Positions 1 through 9,708 of a stretch of DNA of 64,000 nucleotides are shown piece by piece. Below the pieces are notes generated by a model, which saw only the letters and a program-made list of their open reading frames with translations, was not told the origin of the DNA and did not search any database. The position numbers and the translations under genes were made by a program. Every line of letters starts with the position of its first letter. Positions within the stretch are counted from its first letter, which is position 1. The DNA comes from Pseudoxanthomonas sp. CF125 (lineage in GTDB: Bacteria; Pseudomonadota; Gammaproteobacteria; Xanthomonadales; Xanthomonadaceae): the NCBI RefSeq assembly GCF_900104085.1, contig NZ_FNLD01000001.1:937935-1001934 (forward strand), given 5' to 3'.

Positions 1-483
1 CACATAAATTCCTACATCGGGCACGAGTTCCTGTCGCAGGGCATCCTGGCGCAGGCCGACCCCGAAGTAAAAGACCTGATGGAGTGGCACTTCGCCGAAG
101 AAATCGAGCATCGGCGCGTCGCGTTCGATCTGCTGCAGGCAGTTGCACCCAACTATGCGCTGCGAGTGCTCGGATTCGCGCTCACCGCTGGTTTGTTTTA
201 TTCGTTGATGTGCGCCCAAGCGATAAGCCTGCTGGCGCAGGATGGAATCCTGTGGCGCAAGGAGACCTGGCGCCAGGTCAAGTCGCATATGGGTTCGAAG
301 CACCAGATGGTGCGGCGTACGCTGAAGCACTTGTTCGATTATCTGCAACCGGGCTTTCACCCCTCGCAGACCGGCGACGATGCGTTGGCCGAAGAGGTGC
401 TGGCCCGGCTGGCATCCACGACGCCTCCTGCGGTCGCTCCCACTCAGCCGTCGCAACCACGCGCATCGGAACAGGTGGCCTGA
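1..483 (+). CDS. Metal-dependent hydrolase family protein, 3' part
   Basis: The reading frame is open from the first base, so the gene starts outside the window and only the last 160 codons are seen. The visible part has the pattern H-E-F near residue 8 and WHFAEEIEHR near residue 29, an acidic/histidine-rich helix typical of the putative metal-dependent hydrolase family (PF10118), followed by a hydrophobic segment (FALTAGLFYSLMCAQAISLL). The Ala/Pro/Gln-rich C-terminus looks like a normal, variable end. Substrate is unknown for the family. The gene converges on the serine hydrolase at 532 with only 48 bases between the two stops. Confidence 0.7.
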   Translation, partial: HINSYIGHEFLSQGILAQADPEVKDLMEWHFAEEIEHRRVAFDLLQAVAPNYALRVLGFALTAGLFYSLMCAQAISLLAQDGILWRKETWRQVKSHMGSKHQMVRRTLKHLFDYLQPGFHPSQTGDDALAEEVLARLASTTPPAVAPTQPSQPRASEQVA

Positions 484-531
484 AAGGTCACCCGGCCGAT
501 CGCAATACCCACACCTTCCTTCGGCCCATCG

Positions 532-1608
532 TTATTGCCCGCCGACGATCACTTGTTTGGCGATCTTCGAGACGAATTCGTCCGTATCCGTGGTGTCGGT
601 ATTGCCCAGAAGGATCACGGTGACGTCAGGTTCCAACACATGGAAGAGCTGGGTCTGCGCGCCCATGATGCGTCCCGGTCGCTTGACCACGTGCACCTTG
701 CGCCCCTGCATCTTGGTGTCGTACGACCATACGCCATAGCCGTAGTCGTCCAGCCCCGGCGCGATCATCGACGCACGGCTGGCGTCGCTGATCAGACCCG
801 AAACGAACAAGGCATCCGAGAACTTCAGCAAGTCGTCGACCGTGGAATACATCGCCCCCGCCGCGTACCAGTTCTCCGGATAGACCGGCAGGTCGGCGGT
901 GAGTTTTCCGCTGGAATCGCGCTGGAAGTAGGCTTCGGCCAGGCCGTCGATGATATCGCCCTGCCGCAACAGGCCGGTATGCTTCATGCCCAGGGGACGC
1001 AGGATGTTTTCCTGGAGCAATTGCCCGTATTGCATTCCGGAAACCCGCTCGACGATCTTGCCGAGCACGATGTAGTCGCAATTGTTGTAGTCGAACACGG
1101 CGCCAGGCACATGGACCGGTTTACCGCTGCAGAATTTAGAAAGCAGCTGGTCGCTGGTGTAGGGCGTCTGGTATGTCGGCAACCCTTTGGTCAAGGCCGC
1201 GGCCGCATCGTTTACGGTGTCGAAGTTGGGCAGCCCCGAAGTATGGTTGAGCAGTTGATGCACGGTGATGCGGTCGCCGCCCTCGCCTGCGTAATCGGGC
1301 AGATAGGTCCGTATGGGTCGCTGCAGGTCCAGCTTCCCCTGCTCTTGCAGTTGCAGCACCAGCACTGCCGTGAATGCCTTTGTGATCGACGCGATCTTGT
1401 AGGGGGTCTGCCGGGTAGTGGGTACCTTGAAAGCGAGACTGGCCAAGCCGAAGCTTCCCGCATACACGACCTTGCCTTTTTCCTGCACCAGGACCGAGCC
1501 GCTGAACCGGTGCTCCTTGGCATAGGACTCCACGAAAGCACTGGGATCCGCGGCTTGCGCCATTGCGGGCGCCATCAACAGCAGAGCGACGAACAGCCGG
1601 ATTCTCAT
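532..1608 (-). CDS. Secreted serine hydrolase, beta-lactamase/PBP-like (class C fold)
   Basis: The protein has 358 residues. The start at 1608 is chosen because MRIRLFVALLLMAPAMAQA is a clear Sec signal peptide ending in A-Q-A; an in-frame start 31 codons earlier would bury it. The SxxK motif is S-I-T-K (in KIASITKAF), the second motif is Y-N-N (FDYNNCDYIVLG), and a late R-P-G-R-I-M-G stretch stands where the family has its H/K-x-G motif. These fit family PF00144, which includes D-amino acid peptidases, esterases and class C beta-lactamases. The context gives no substrate, so resistance should not be assumed. It is divergent from the NTF2-like gene at 1941. Confidence 0.8.
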   Translation of the reverse strand: MRIRLFVALLLMAPAMAQAADPSAFVESYAKEHRFSGSVLVQEKGKVVYAGSFGLASLAFKVPTTRQTPYKIASITKAFTAVLVLQLQEQGKLDLQRPIRTYLPDYAGEGGDRITVHQLLNHTSGLPNFDTVNDAAAALTKGLPTYQTPYTSDQLLSKFCSGKPVHVPGAVFDYNNCDYIVLGKIVERVSGMQYGQLLQENILRPLGMKHTGLLRQGDIIDGLAEAYFQRDSSGKLTADLPVYPENWYAAGAMYSTVDDLLKFSDALFVSGLISDASRASMIAPGLDDYGYGVWSYDTKMQGRKVHVVKRPGRIMGAQTQLFHVLEPDVTVILLGNTDTTDTDEFVSKIAKQVIVGGQ

Positions 1609-1940
1609 CGGTGGCCTCAATGTTGCGGGAAGGGAGAGAACAGGACCCGGACGACCCCGCGCCGGAAACCCGAGGCCGCAGGGTATCGGGCGTCCTCGCA
1701 CTTCAGTGCGGCTGAGCGACGAAACCGCAATTGGGGCGACATAACCCCGCTAGCGTGGGCCGAACAGGCCATGGCCAAGGGGAAACAATCGTTTTGCAGC
1801 GCTCGCCATGGTTTCCGTGCCCGCCCTCTAGGGCCGGCGGAGCCGATTCTATGGGCCAGAGAGCCAGACATCTTCGCAGTGTTTTTCAAAGTATGCTTTG
1901 GGGCGTCCAGGCAGGAAGCCGCGCACCGAGAGGCCGATCC
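1609..1940. other. Divergent intergenic region, 332 bp
   Basis: No convincing gene is seen. It separates the divergent serine hydrolase and NTF2-like genes and should hold both promoters. A TATGCT hexamer lies in the AT-richer stretch near 1890 on the plus strand, but no good -35 partner was found. Confidence 0.4.
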
Positions 1941-2852
1941 ATGATGAGAAATCCGACCCTTCTCTTGGCTTTGCTTCTGTTCGCGGTCAATGTGCGCTCC
2001 GCCGAGCCGCGAACTCCGCTCCAGGAACGGCTGCAGATCAGCAACCATGCATTCTCCGAAGCCTTCGCCGCCCAAGACCTAGCAGCGGTCAAAAGTTACT
2101 ACACCGACGACGCGGTGCTGATGCCTGAGCACAGCATGGCGCGTTACGGGAAAGACGCCATCGAGGACTACTACCGCCAATGGTTTAGCGGAGCCAAGAT
2201 CGGCAGCCTCCAGAAGACTGCCTACGAGACGCTGGATTATGGGGAATACGCCATTGAGACGGGCGCCTTCGTCCAGGCGTACACCAAGGACGGCGCCCAA
2301 CCCTACGAGTACTCCGGGAAATACATGGTGCTGTGGGCCACCGGCGGCGACAAACTCCGCATCGTGTCGGAACTGTGGGGCGCCAACGCCCCGTTCGACG
2401 ATGCCGCGCTTCCCGTCATTGAGGACGGCGCGCCATCTACGGAACGCGCATTCCGGAACGATGCGAAAATCGCAGAGGAAATCCGCGGCCGCAACGCGAT
2501 CATCGGCAAGCTGGTGACCGAAAGAAAAGGCAGCGAACACGCCGACCTTTTCCTGCCCGACGCCATCTACATGACCTACTACACGCCGATGCTGGTCGGC
2601 ATCAACGACATTCGCCGTTATTTCATCGAACACGAGAGACCCGGCGAAGTCGCCATCGACTCGCTCTCGCTAAGCACCGGAAACATCTATCCAATAGACG
2701 GCGGAAATTTGCAGCTTGAGCAAGGTTTCTACGTCGTCGACTGGCGCGCCGGCAACGACAGCGGCACGGTCAGAGGCAAGAGCCTCAATCTTTGGAAAAG
2801 AAACCAGGACGGGACGCTGATGCTGTACCGGCAGGCCGTGAACCACGATTGA
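1941..2852 (+). CDS. Secreted protein with two tandem NTF2-like (SnoaL/DUF4440-type) domains
   Basis: The protein has 303 residues. The start at 1941 gives a signal peptide (MMRNPTLLLALLLFAVNVRSA) and is preceded by GAGAGG about seven bases upstream. Residues of about 30-145 form one NTF2-like fold (AFSEAFAAQDLAAVKSYY, then DAVLMPEHS). Residues of about 165-300 form a second, more divergent copy (DLFLPDAIYMTYYTPMLVG). Both carry the family pattern of a helix followed by a Y-T/P-D-A strand. Members bind small molecules or act as isomerases and cyclases, but no catalytic residue identifies an activity here. Nothing in the neighbourhood gives a pathway. It ends 12 bases before the tRNA-Leu gene, which is on the opposite strand. 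Confidence 0.7.
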   Translation: MMRNPTLLLALLLFAVNVRSAEPRTPLQERLQISNHAFSEAFAAQDLAAVKSYYTDDAVLMPEHSMARYGKDAIEDYYRQWFSGAKIGSLQKTAYETLDYGEYAIETGAFVQAYTKDGAQPYEYSGKYMVLWATGGDKLRIVSELWGANAPFDDAALPVIEDGAPSTERAFRNDAKIAEEIRGRNAIIGKLVTERKGSEHADLFLPDAIYMTYYTPMLVGINDIRRYFIEHERPGEVAIDSLSLSTGNIYPIDGGNLQLEQGFYVVDWRAGNDSGTVRGKSLNLWKRNQDGTLMLYRQAVNHD

Positions 2853-2864
2853 GAGGCGTTGTCT

Positions 2865-2951
2865 TGGTGCCCGGAGCCGGAATCGAACCGGCATGGGGTT
2901 GCCCCCGGCAGATTTTAAGTCTGATGCGTCTACCAATTTCGCCATCCGGGC
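2865..2951 (-). tRNA. leuZ: tRNA-Leu (anticodon TAA)
   Basis: A full cloverleaf can be read on the minus strand. The acceptor is GCCCGG/CCGGGC with discriminator A and encoded CCA (complement at 2865-2867). The T-arm is GGTTCGATTCC, the variable arm is long as in class II tRNAs, and the anticodon loop is CTTAAAA, giving TAA. It is last in a Gly-Cys-Leu series behind pgsA, as glyW-cysT-leuZ in E. coli; the symbol is by analogy. Confidence 0.95.
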
Positions 2952-3000
2952 GGGATAGCTGCCCGCCTAAAGCGAGCCCAGTGATGATACGGGCCGGCAA

Positions 3001-3031
3001 CGAAAAACGCCCGCGTTGGCGGGCGTTTTCG
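3001..3031 (-). terminator. Rho-independent terminator between tRNA-Cys and tRNA-Leu
   Basis: The stem AAAACGCCCGC / GCGGGCGTTTT closes a four-base loop. On the minus strand it is followed by a T-run, so it would end transcripts leaving tRNA-Cys. tRNA-Leu would then need read-through or its own promoter. Confidence 0.75.
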
Positions 3032-3056
3032 TCTAACCCACCGGACTTGCCGGTGA

Positions 3057-3130
3057 TGGAGGCCTGGGTCGGAATTGAACCGGCGTACGCGGCTTTGCAG
3101 GCCGCTGCATAACCACTCTGCCACCAGGCC
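3057..3130 (-). tRNA. cysT: tRNA-Cys (anticodon GCA)
   Basis: On the minus strand the acceptor GGCCTGG pairs with CCAGGCC, the CCA end is encoded (complement at 3057-3059), the T-arm is GGTTCAATTCC and the anticodon loop is CTGCAAA, giving GCA. It lies between tRNA-Gly and tRNA-Leu as in the E. coli pgsA locus. Confidence 0.95.
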
Positions 3131-3183
3131 GGTGACTGTCACGCCGAGACTGGCGCAAACGCAGGGCCTTTTCAAGCGCCCTA

Positions 3184-3210
3184 CAAAACAAAACCCCGCG
3201 AACGGGGTTT
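3184..3210 (-). terminator. Rho-independent terminator behind tRNA-Gly
   Basis: The stem AAACCCCG / CGGGGTTT has loop CGAA, and on the minus strand it continues into TGTTTTG. It would end or trim the pgsA/tRNA-Gly transcript before tRNA-Cys. Confidence 0.65.
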
Positions 3211-3221
3211 CGTCGTGAAAC

Positions 3222-3934
<713 letters not shown>

Positions 3935-3935
<1 letters not shown>

Positions 3936-5806
3936 TACGGGCCTTGTTCGCTTCCTGTAGCCGGAGGCGCCGCCGAGGGCGCCAGCCCATGCAGGTTAGC
4001 GTAGATTCGTTCGGCCAGTGCGGCGTTGATGCCTTCCACGCGGGCGATCTCGTCGATGCCCGCGGCCTTCAGGCCGACCAATCCGCCGAAATGCTTGAGC
4101 AGGCTGGCGCGGCGGCGCGGACCGATGCCGGCGATATCCTCCAGCTTGCTGGTCGTGCGCGCCTTCTGACGCTTGCCGCGATGGCCGGTGATGGCGAAAC
4201 GGTGCGCTTCGTCGCGTACTTGCTGAACCAGCTGCAACGCGGGCGAGGCGGCGCCCGGATTCACTTCGCGACCGTCGGCCAGGATCAGGGTCTCGTGACC
4301 GGCCCGGCGCTCCACACCCTTGGCCACGCCCACCAGCACCACGCTGTCCACGCCCAGTTCCGCCAGCGCGGCCCGCGCCTGGGTCAGTTGCCCCGCGCCG
4401 CCATCGATGAGCAGCACTTCGGGCAGCACCCCGCCCTCTTCCACCGCGCGGCGGAAACGGCGCTCGATAGCCTGGCGCATGGCCGCGTAATCGTCGCCAG
4501 GCTCGATGCCGGTGATGTTGTAGCGGCGGTATTGCGAACGCACCGGCCCGTTGGCGTCGAACACCACGCAGGAAGCCACCGTGGCCTCGCCCATGGTATG
4601 GCTGATGTCGAAGCACTCTATGCGCTTGGCCGGCTCGGCCAGACCCAGCAGATCGCGCAGGGCTTCGCTGCGCACCTGCTGGGCGTTGCGGCTGGAAAGC
4701 TCGCTGGCCAGGGTGATCTCGGCGTTGCGGACCGCCAGCTGCAGGTAGCCGGCGCGCTCGCCGCGCACGTTCCACTTCAGCTGCACCTTGCGCTCGGCGG
4801 CGGCCGACAACGCGGTTTCGATCAGCGTGGCGTCGGGGATTTCGCGATCCAGCACGATTTCACGCGGCGGGGTCTGTTCGGCGTAGTACTGGGAAACGAA
4901 TGCGGCCAGCACTTCGGCCGCGCTGTCCTCGCCGTTGGTCTTCGGGAAAAACGACCGGGTGCCCAGGTTGCGGCCATCGCGGAACGCCAGCAGCAATACG
5001 CACGCGCCGGTGCCCTGCATGGCGCAGGCCAGCACGTCCAGGTCGGCCGCGCGCCCGTCCACGTACTGGCGCGATTGCATGCTGCGCAGCGAGCCCACCA
5101 GATCGCGCAGTCGCGCGGCCTGTTCGAACTCCAGACGCGCACTGGCCGCTTCCATCGCATTGCTCAATTCGCTGGTGAGCTCATCGCTGCGCCCGTCCAG
5201 GAACAGCGACGCGCGGCGCACCGATTCCGAATAGTCCAGCGCATCCACCAGGCCCACGCAGGGCGCGCTGCAACGGCCGATCTGATGCTGCAGGCAGGGA
5301 CGGGTGCGGTTGCGGAACACGCTGTCCTCGCAGTTGCGGATCTTGAACAGCTTCTGCATCAGGTTGAGGGTGTCGCGCACCGCGCCCACGCCCGGATACG
5401 GGCCGAAATAACGCCCCGGCACCGCCCGCGGTCCGCGGTGCATGGCGATGCGCGGCCACTGCTCGGTGGTGAGCAGCACGTAGGGATAGCTCTTGTCGTC
5501 GCGCAGGGACACGTTGTAACGCGGCGCAAGCGACTTGATCAGCTGGTTCTCCAGCAGCAGCGCCTCGCCCTCGGTACGGGTGACGGTGACGTCCATGCGC
5601 GCCACCTGCGCCAGCATGGCGTGCGTGCGCGGGCTCTTGGGCGTATTGCTGAAATAACTGGAGACGCGTTTGCGCAGCGCGCCGGCCTTGCCCACGTACA
5701 GCAGGCTGTCGTCGGCGGCGTACATGCGGTACACGCCGGGCGCCGTGCTCAGCGCGGCCGCGAATTCCTTGCCATTGAAGTTGCCCGCCACGCCAGGAAC
5801 CTTCAC
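3935..5806 (-). CDS. uvrC: Excinuclease ABC subunit C
   Basis: UvrC makes both incisions in nucleotide excision repair with UvrA and UvrB. The start is GTG at 5806, overlapping the upstream stop as GTGA, giving 623 residues; a second GTG five codons later is possible. Domains in order: GIY-YIG nuclease (GVYRMY, then LLYVGKAGALRKR, residues of about 20-100); UVR/UvrB-binding helix (ARLEFEQAARLRDLV, about 205-240); RNase H-like 5' nuclease (CFDISHTMGEATVASCVVF, GDDYAAMRQAI, LLIDGGAGQL); C-terminal helix-hairpin-helix pair (DIAGIGPRRRASLLKHFGG and the V-E-G-I repeat). No key motif is missing. It is coupled to pgsA by a one-base overlap. Confidence 0.96.
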
Positions 5807-7224
5807 TCGTCGATCGCAACCCGGCTCAGCTCGCCACTGGAAAGATCGTAGCGCAGCACGGCATGGGCATCGGTCTCGGCGATCCACAGCGCGCCAGCGG
5901 CGATCGAAAGCCCGGCCACGCCGTGCAGACGCCGCGACAACGGCACGGTCGCCACTTCGCCGCCGCCCAGGCGCAAGGTGCGCAAAGCCCCGTTGCCGCT
6001 GTCGGCGATCCACAACAACGGAGAATCGGGGCTCAGGGCGATCGCCTGCGGATTCTGCAGGCGCGCGCGTTCGCGCGGGCCATCGGCAGCGCCGAATTCC
6101 CAGGAGCCCTGGCCCACCAGGGTCTGTACGACATCGTTGCGCAGCTGCAAGGAACGCACCGCCGAACCCAGCGCATCGCAGACGTAAAGCATCTGCTGCA
6201 CGGCCGCCAGCGCCACCGGTTGCGCGAAGGCCGCCATCGGCCCGCTGCCATCGCGCACGTCCAAGTGGCCCGAACCGGCGCGGCAGGTCAATTCGCCACG
6301 ACCCAGACCGTAGCTCCAGATCCGGTTGTCGCCAGCCAGCGCCAGATGCACTTCGTTGTCGGTGGCGAATACCGCCTGGGGCTGATTGAGCGCGATATCG
6401 CGCGCATTGGTCACGATGCCTTCCACCGGCTCGCCCGCGCGCCCGTTGCCGCAAAGAGTATCCACGCGTCCGTTGCGAAGCATGATACGGCGCAGGGCAT
6501 GGTTGCCGGCGTCGGCCACGTACAGCACATCGCGCACCAGCGACAATCCTTGCGGGCGCCGGAACGCGGCCTGCTCCAGTTCGCCATCGACGAAATCGGC
6601 GGTCCCCATGCCGAACTGGCGCAGCACGCGCCCGCCGTGATTGCATTCCAGAATGCGGTGGTGGCCGCTGTCGGCCACGTACAGGCGATCGGCGGTGGCC
6701 GCGATGCCGCTGGGAAAGCGCAAGGGCAGGCGCGGCTCGGCGGCGGTCTCGCGGGTCGCAAGGGCGTCCTCGTCGGTCGGCATCGGCAGCGCATCGCACA
6801 AGGCCGCCAGCGGCCGTTCCAGCTCGGCCATCGACTCCAGCCCCACCACCCGCTCGCGTATCTGGCCGTTGGCGTCGATCAACAGCACCGTGGGCCAGGC
6901 TTCCACTTCGAACCGCTGCCAGGCATGCCAGTCGGCGTCGTGCAGGATGGGGAAAGACACGCCCTGCCGGCGCAGTTGCTTCAGCACGTACTGCGGATCG
7001 CGTTCGCAATCGAAACGCGGCACGTGCACCGCCAGCGGCTGCAGGCGGCCCTGGTAGCGGGTCTGCAGCTGGGCGACATCGCGCAGGCGCTGCCAAGACC
7101 ACGCGGACCCCGCGTTGACGAAGACCAGCGCCACCACCCGCCCCCGCTGCTCGTGCAGCGAGCTCGGCGGGGCATTGAGCCATTGCAGGCTTCTGGGAAG
7201 CTCTAGGGTGGGCGCGATACTCAT
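5803..7224 (-). CDS. Thioredoxin-like/NHL-repeat protein (NHLRC2-like), without CxxC
   Basis: The protein has 473 residues and starts with ATG at 7224, overlapping the phosphatase stop by ATGA. Residues of about 25-170 form a thioredoxin fold with the cis-proline turn (VEAWPTVLLID) well preserved. Where this family normally has W/G-C-x-x-C the text is NAGSAWSWQRL, with no cysteine, so ordinary thiol-disulfide activity is unlikely. From about residue 190 on there are five or six NHL beta-propeller blades (FPSGIAATADRLYVADSGHH, RPQGLSLVRDVLYVADAGNH, NPQAIALSPDS). There is no signal peptide, so it is probably cytoplasmic. The gene also overlaps uvrC by four bases. Role unknown. Confidence 0.75.
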   Translation of the reverse strand: MSIAPTLELPRSLQWLNAPPSSLHEQRGRVVALVFVNAGSAWSWQRLRDVAQLQTRYQGRLQPLAVHVPRFDCERDPQYVLKQLRRQGVSFPILHDADWHAWQRFEVEAWPTVLLIDANGQIRERVVGLESMAELERPLAALCDALPMPTDEDALATRETAAEPRLPLRFPSGIAATADRLYVADSGHHRILECNHGGRVLRQFGMGTADFVDGELEQAAFRRPQGLSLVRDVLYVADAGNHALRRIMLRNGRVDTLCGNGRAGEPVEGIVTNARDIALNQPQAVFATDNEVHLALAGDNRIWSYGLGRGELTCRAGSGHLDVRDGSGPMAAFAQPVALAAVQQMLYVCDALGSAVRSLQLRNDVVQTLVGQGSWEFGAADGPRERARLQNPQAIALSPDSPLLWIADSGNGALRTLRLGGGEVATVPLSRRLHGVAGLSIAAGALWIAETDAHAVLRYDLSSGELSRVAIDE

Positions 7225-7712
7225 CTGTTTCCGATTATGCCGGAGTCCCACTCCGCGCACAGGCGGGCCACGACCGCCCGTGCGGCCGAATCGACCAGTC
7301 GCCAAGCGTGCTCGAATTCGGCCGGTCCGCCGGTATAGGGGTCTGGAACGGCGCAGCCCTCGTGAACACGCGCCCATTCCGTCAGCAGGACCACTTTGTT
7401 CCGCTGGGCGGGCGGAGCCTGGCGCGACACATCGCGCACGTTCTGGCCATCGGCGCACAGCAGCCAGTCGAACTCGAGGTAGTCGCGCTGGCGCAATTGG
7501 CGGGCCCGCAACATGGAGATATCCACCCCATGCCCGCGCGCGCAGGCGACGGCACGCGGATCGGGCGGCTGGCCGACATGCCAGTCGCCGGTCCCGGCCG
7601 AATCGACCTGGACCTGCCCCGCTAGCGGCGAAGCGGCGATGCGCGCGCGCAAAGCGCCTTCAGCCAATGGCGACCGGCAGATGTTGCCCAGGCAGACCAC
7701 CAGCAGCTTCAA
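7221..7712 (-). CDS. Low-molecular-weight protein-tyrosine phosphatase family protein
   Basis: The protein has 163 residues. No ATG is available. The best start is TTG at 7712, which overlaps the kdsB stop as TTGA and places the family motif at the expected N-terminus ([15 protein letters not shown]). The P-loop is C-x5-R-S (CLGNICRS) and the general acid loop is DPYTGG. Family members dephosphorylate phosphotyrosine; in many Gram-negative bacteria they control exopolysaccharide tyrosine kinases. No kinase is in this window. Its place behind kdsB suggests co-expression with envelope genes, but no direct role can be read. Confidence 0.88.
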   Translation of the reverse strand: MKLLVVCLGNICRSPLAEGALRARIAASPLAGQVQVDSAGTGDWHVGQPPDPRAVACARGHGVDISMLRARQLRQRDYLEFDWLLCADGQNVRDVSRQAPPAQRNKVVLLTEWARVHEGCAVPDPYTGGPAEFEHAWRLVDSAARAVVARLCAEWDSGIIGNR

Positions 7713-8494
7713 TGCCCACCATCGGCCAGATAGGCTTCCGCGCGGGCCAGATCTTCGGGCGTATCCACGCCTGGCGGGAATCGTTCGGGCGTCAATGCGA
7801 CCGCTATGCGGAAGCCCGCTTCCAACACGCGCAGTTGTTCCAGCGATTCGATCAGTTCCAGCCGCCCCGCCGGCATTTTCGCGAACTTGCGCAGGAACGC
7901 CGCCGAGTAAGCGTAGATGCCGATATGCCGCAGCCATTGCCCCGGCGGCAGCGTGTCGGTGCTCTGTGCGAAAGCATCGCGATGCCAGGGGATCGGCGCG
8001 CGACTGAAATACAGCGCATCGCCCCACCCCGCCTCGCCGGTAGCGCGCACCAGCTTCACGGTATTGGGATCGAACAGGACGGCGGCTTCGGTCACCGGCG
8101 TCGCCAAGGTAGCCATCTGTGCACCGCTGGCGGCCAGGGTTTCGGCTACGGCGCGAATTCCTTGCGCGGGGGCGAACGGCTCATCGCCCTGCAGGTTCAC
8201 CACCAAGGTATCGTCGCTCCAGCCGGCGATGTCGGCGCATTCGGCCAGCCGATCGCTGCCCGATGCGTGCGCAGCGGACGTCATGGCCACGCGCACGCCG
8301 CTGTCGCGCAGGGCATCGGCAATACGCTCATCGTCGGCCGCAACCCACACCTCGCGCGCACCGGCCGCCAGCGCACGGCGTGCGACGTGCACGACCATGG
8401 GCTCGCCGCCCAGCAGGCGCAATGGCTTTCCCGGCAGGCGCGAGGCTGCGTAGCGGGCGGGGATGGCGACAACGAAATCCAGGGATGTGTTCAT
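7709..8494 (-). CDS. kdsB: 3-deoxy-manno-octulosonate cytidylyltransferase (CMP-Kdo synthetase)
   Basis: KdsB activates Kdo with CTP for the inner core of lipopolysaccharide. The protein has 261 residues from ATG 8494; upstream in-frame codons run into the inverted repeat at 8537-8646 and are not used. The nucleotide-binding N-terminus is [18 protein letters not shown], followed by [19 protein letters not shown], and [13 protein letters not shown] near residue 185, all in the expected order. It stands downstream of lpxK, separated by 191 bp that contain the repeat, so expression with the lipid A genes needs read-through of that structure or a promoter in the gap. Confidence 0.95.
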   Translation of the reverse strand: MNTSLDFVVAIPARYAASRLPGKPLRLLGGEPMVVHVARRALAAGAREVWVAADDERIADALRDSGVRVAMTSAAHASGSDRLAECADIAGWSDDTLVVNLQGDEPFAPAQGIRAVAETLAASGAQMATLATPVTEAAVLFDPNTVKLVRATGEAGWGDALYFSRAPIPWHRDAFAQSTDTLPPGQWLRHIGIYAYSAAFLRKFAKMPAGRLELIESLEQLRVLEAGFRIAVALTPERFPPGVDTPEDLARAEAYLADGGH

Positions 8495-8536
8495 GTCGGG
8501 TGTCGGCGTCTGGAAAGAACGAAATTGCTTTTGCTC

Positions 8537-8646
8537 GTCATCCCAGCGAACGCTGGGATCCATTTTGACTTTGCCTTTGCTTGTTTCTAGGTAAGGCAAA
8601 GGGCCAAATCAAGATCAAGATGGATCCCAGCGTTCGCTGGGATGAC
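8537..8646. repeat. Intergenic inverted-repeat element, family A
   Basis: Two arms, GTCATCCCAGCGAACGCTGG at 8537 and its inverted copy ending at 8646, each contain an inner palindrome (CCAGCG-AA-CGCTGG). Inner arms TTTGCCTT/AAGGCAAA also pair. The same family is found at 56079-56182. It looks like a REP/REPIN-type element and lies between lpxK and kdsB. Confidence 0.8.
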
Positions 8647-8685
8647 GGGCGATATAAGCGAAATGGCAGCCGTGAGAAATGGATT

Positions 8686-9708
8686 CTACTTCTGGACAAG
8701 CCTGACTTCGCTCGGCTGCCCGGTCCGCTTGTCCGGCAACTTGTCCAGCAGCGCCACCCAGAAAGCTTCCGGCAGCTCCGCGCTCACCGGAACGCTGTAA
8801 TACCACTCGTTGGCGAAGCCCGCGCACTTGACCGCATCCTTTTCCGTCATCAACACAGGCAACTCGCTGCCGAAATCGAAGTCGCCGGGAACATAACGAT
8901 GGTGGTCGGCGAACGCATGCGGCACTACGCCTATGCCGAGCGCGCGCAGCATCTCGAAAAACCGCTTCGGATTGCCGATTCCGGCCACCGCATGCACGCG
9001 ATGGCCGCCGAACGAGGCAAGTGACCGGCTGCGGCCGCCCTGCAACGGCACTGCGTTGTCGGCGCGCAGTTGCATGGACCATTCTCCGAAACTGGCGTCG
9101 CCTCCGTTCACCACACGGAAATCGCAGTCGGCGCCGCGCTGCGCCGGTTCGCGCAGGGGGCCGGCGGGGAGCAGCCGGCCGTTTCCATAACGGCGCCCGC
9201 CGTCTATCACTTCTATCTCCACCTCCCGATGCAGGCGGTAATGCTGTAGGCCGTCGTCGCAGACGATCACATCGCAGCCGGCAGCGATGAGCGCGCGCGC
9301 AGCGGAGACGCGGTCGCGGTCCACTCGCACCTTGGCGCCGGTGCGCCGTGCGATCAGCACCGGTTCGTCGCCGCCCTCCGAGGGCGCGGTGCCGGCTTCC
9401 ACCCAGGCGGCGGCAGCTTCGTTGCGCCTTCCATAACCGCGGCTGGCCACGCCTGGAGTCCAGCCTTCCTGCTGCAACCGCTGCACCAGGGCGATGGTCA
9501 GCGGCGTTTTGCCGGTACCGCCTACCAAGAGGTTACCCACCACCATCACCGGCACCGGAACCCGGTGGCTGCGCAGAATGCCGGCACGGAACAGCTTGCC
9601 GCGTAAAGCGACCACCCAACCATACAGTCCGGCCAGCAGGCGTGCGGACAAAGGAGGCGTCTGTTCGCCGTACCAGTAGGCGGGGACTTTGTCTTGCGGC
9701 TTGCTCAC
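8686..9708 (-). CDS. lpxK: Tetraacyldisaccharide 4'-kinase
   Basis: LpxK phosphorylates the lipid A precursor at the 4' position on the inner side of the cytoplasmic membrane. The protein has 340 residues. The P-loop is [13 protein letters not shown] near residue 57, followed by VASRGYGR and the D-x-D-D-G-L-Q-H region ([13 protein letters not shown]). The N-terminal segment [12 protein letters not shown] is membrane-associated in the family. The start is GTG, overlapping the msbA stop as GTGA. The order msbA-lpxK is the usual one, linking lipid A synthesis with its export. Confidence 0.95.
   Translation of the reverse strand: MSKPQDKVPAYWYGEQTPPLSARLLAGLYGWVVALRGKLFRAGILRSHRVPVPVMVVGNLLVGGTGKTPLTIALVQRLQQEGWTPGVASRGYGRRNEAAAAWVEAGTAPSEGGDEPVLIARRTGAKVRVDRDRVSAARALIAAGCDVIVCDDGLQHYRLHREVEIEVIDGGRRYGNGRLLPAGPLREPAQRGADCDFRVVNGGDASFGEWSMQLRADNAVPLQGGRSRSLASFGGHRVHAVAGIGNPKRFFEMLRALGIGVVPHAFADHHRYVPGDFDFGSELPVLMTEKDAVKCAGFANEWYYSVPVSAELPEAFWVALLDKLPDKRTGQPSEVRLVQK

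Noticed and set aside
532..1608. Class C beta-lactamase (antibiotic resistance)
   Set aside because: SxxK and YxN are shared by the whole serine hydrolase family; nothing specific for AmpC and no ampR neighbour is seen.
5807..7183. Long N-terminal extension of uvrC to more than 1000 codons
   Set aside because: The extra part is the frame-shifted shadow of the NHL protein; UvrC homology starts just after GTG 5806.
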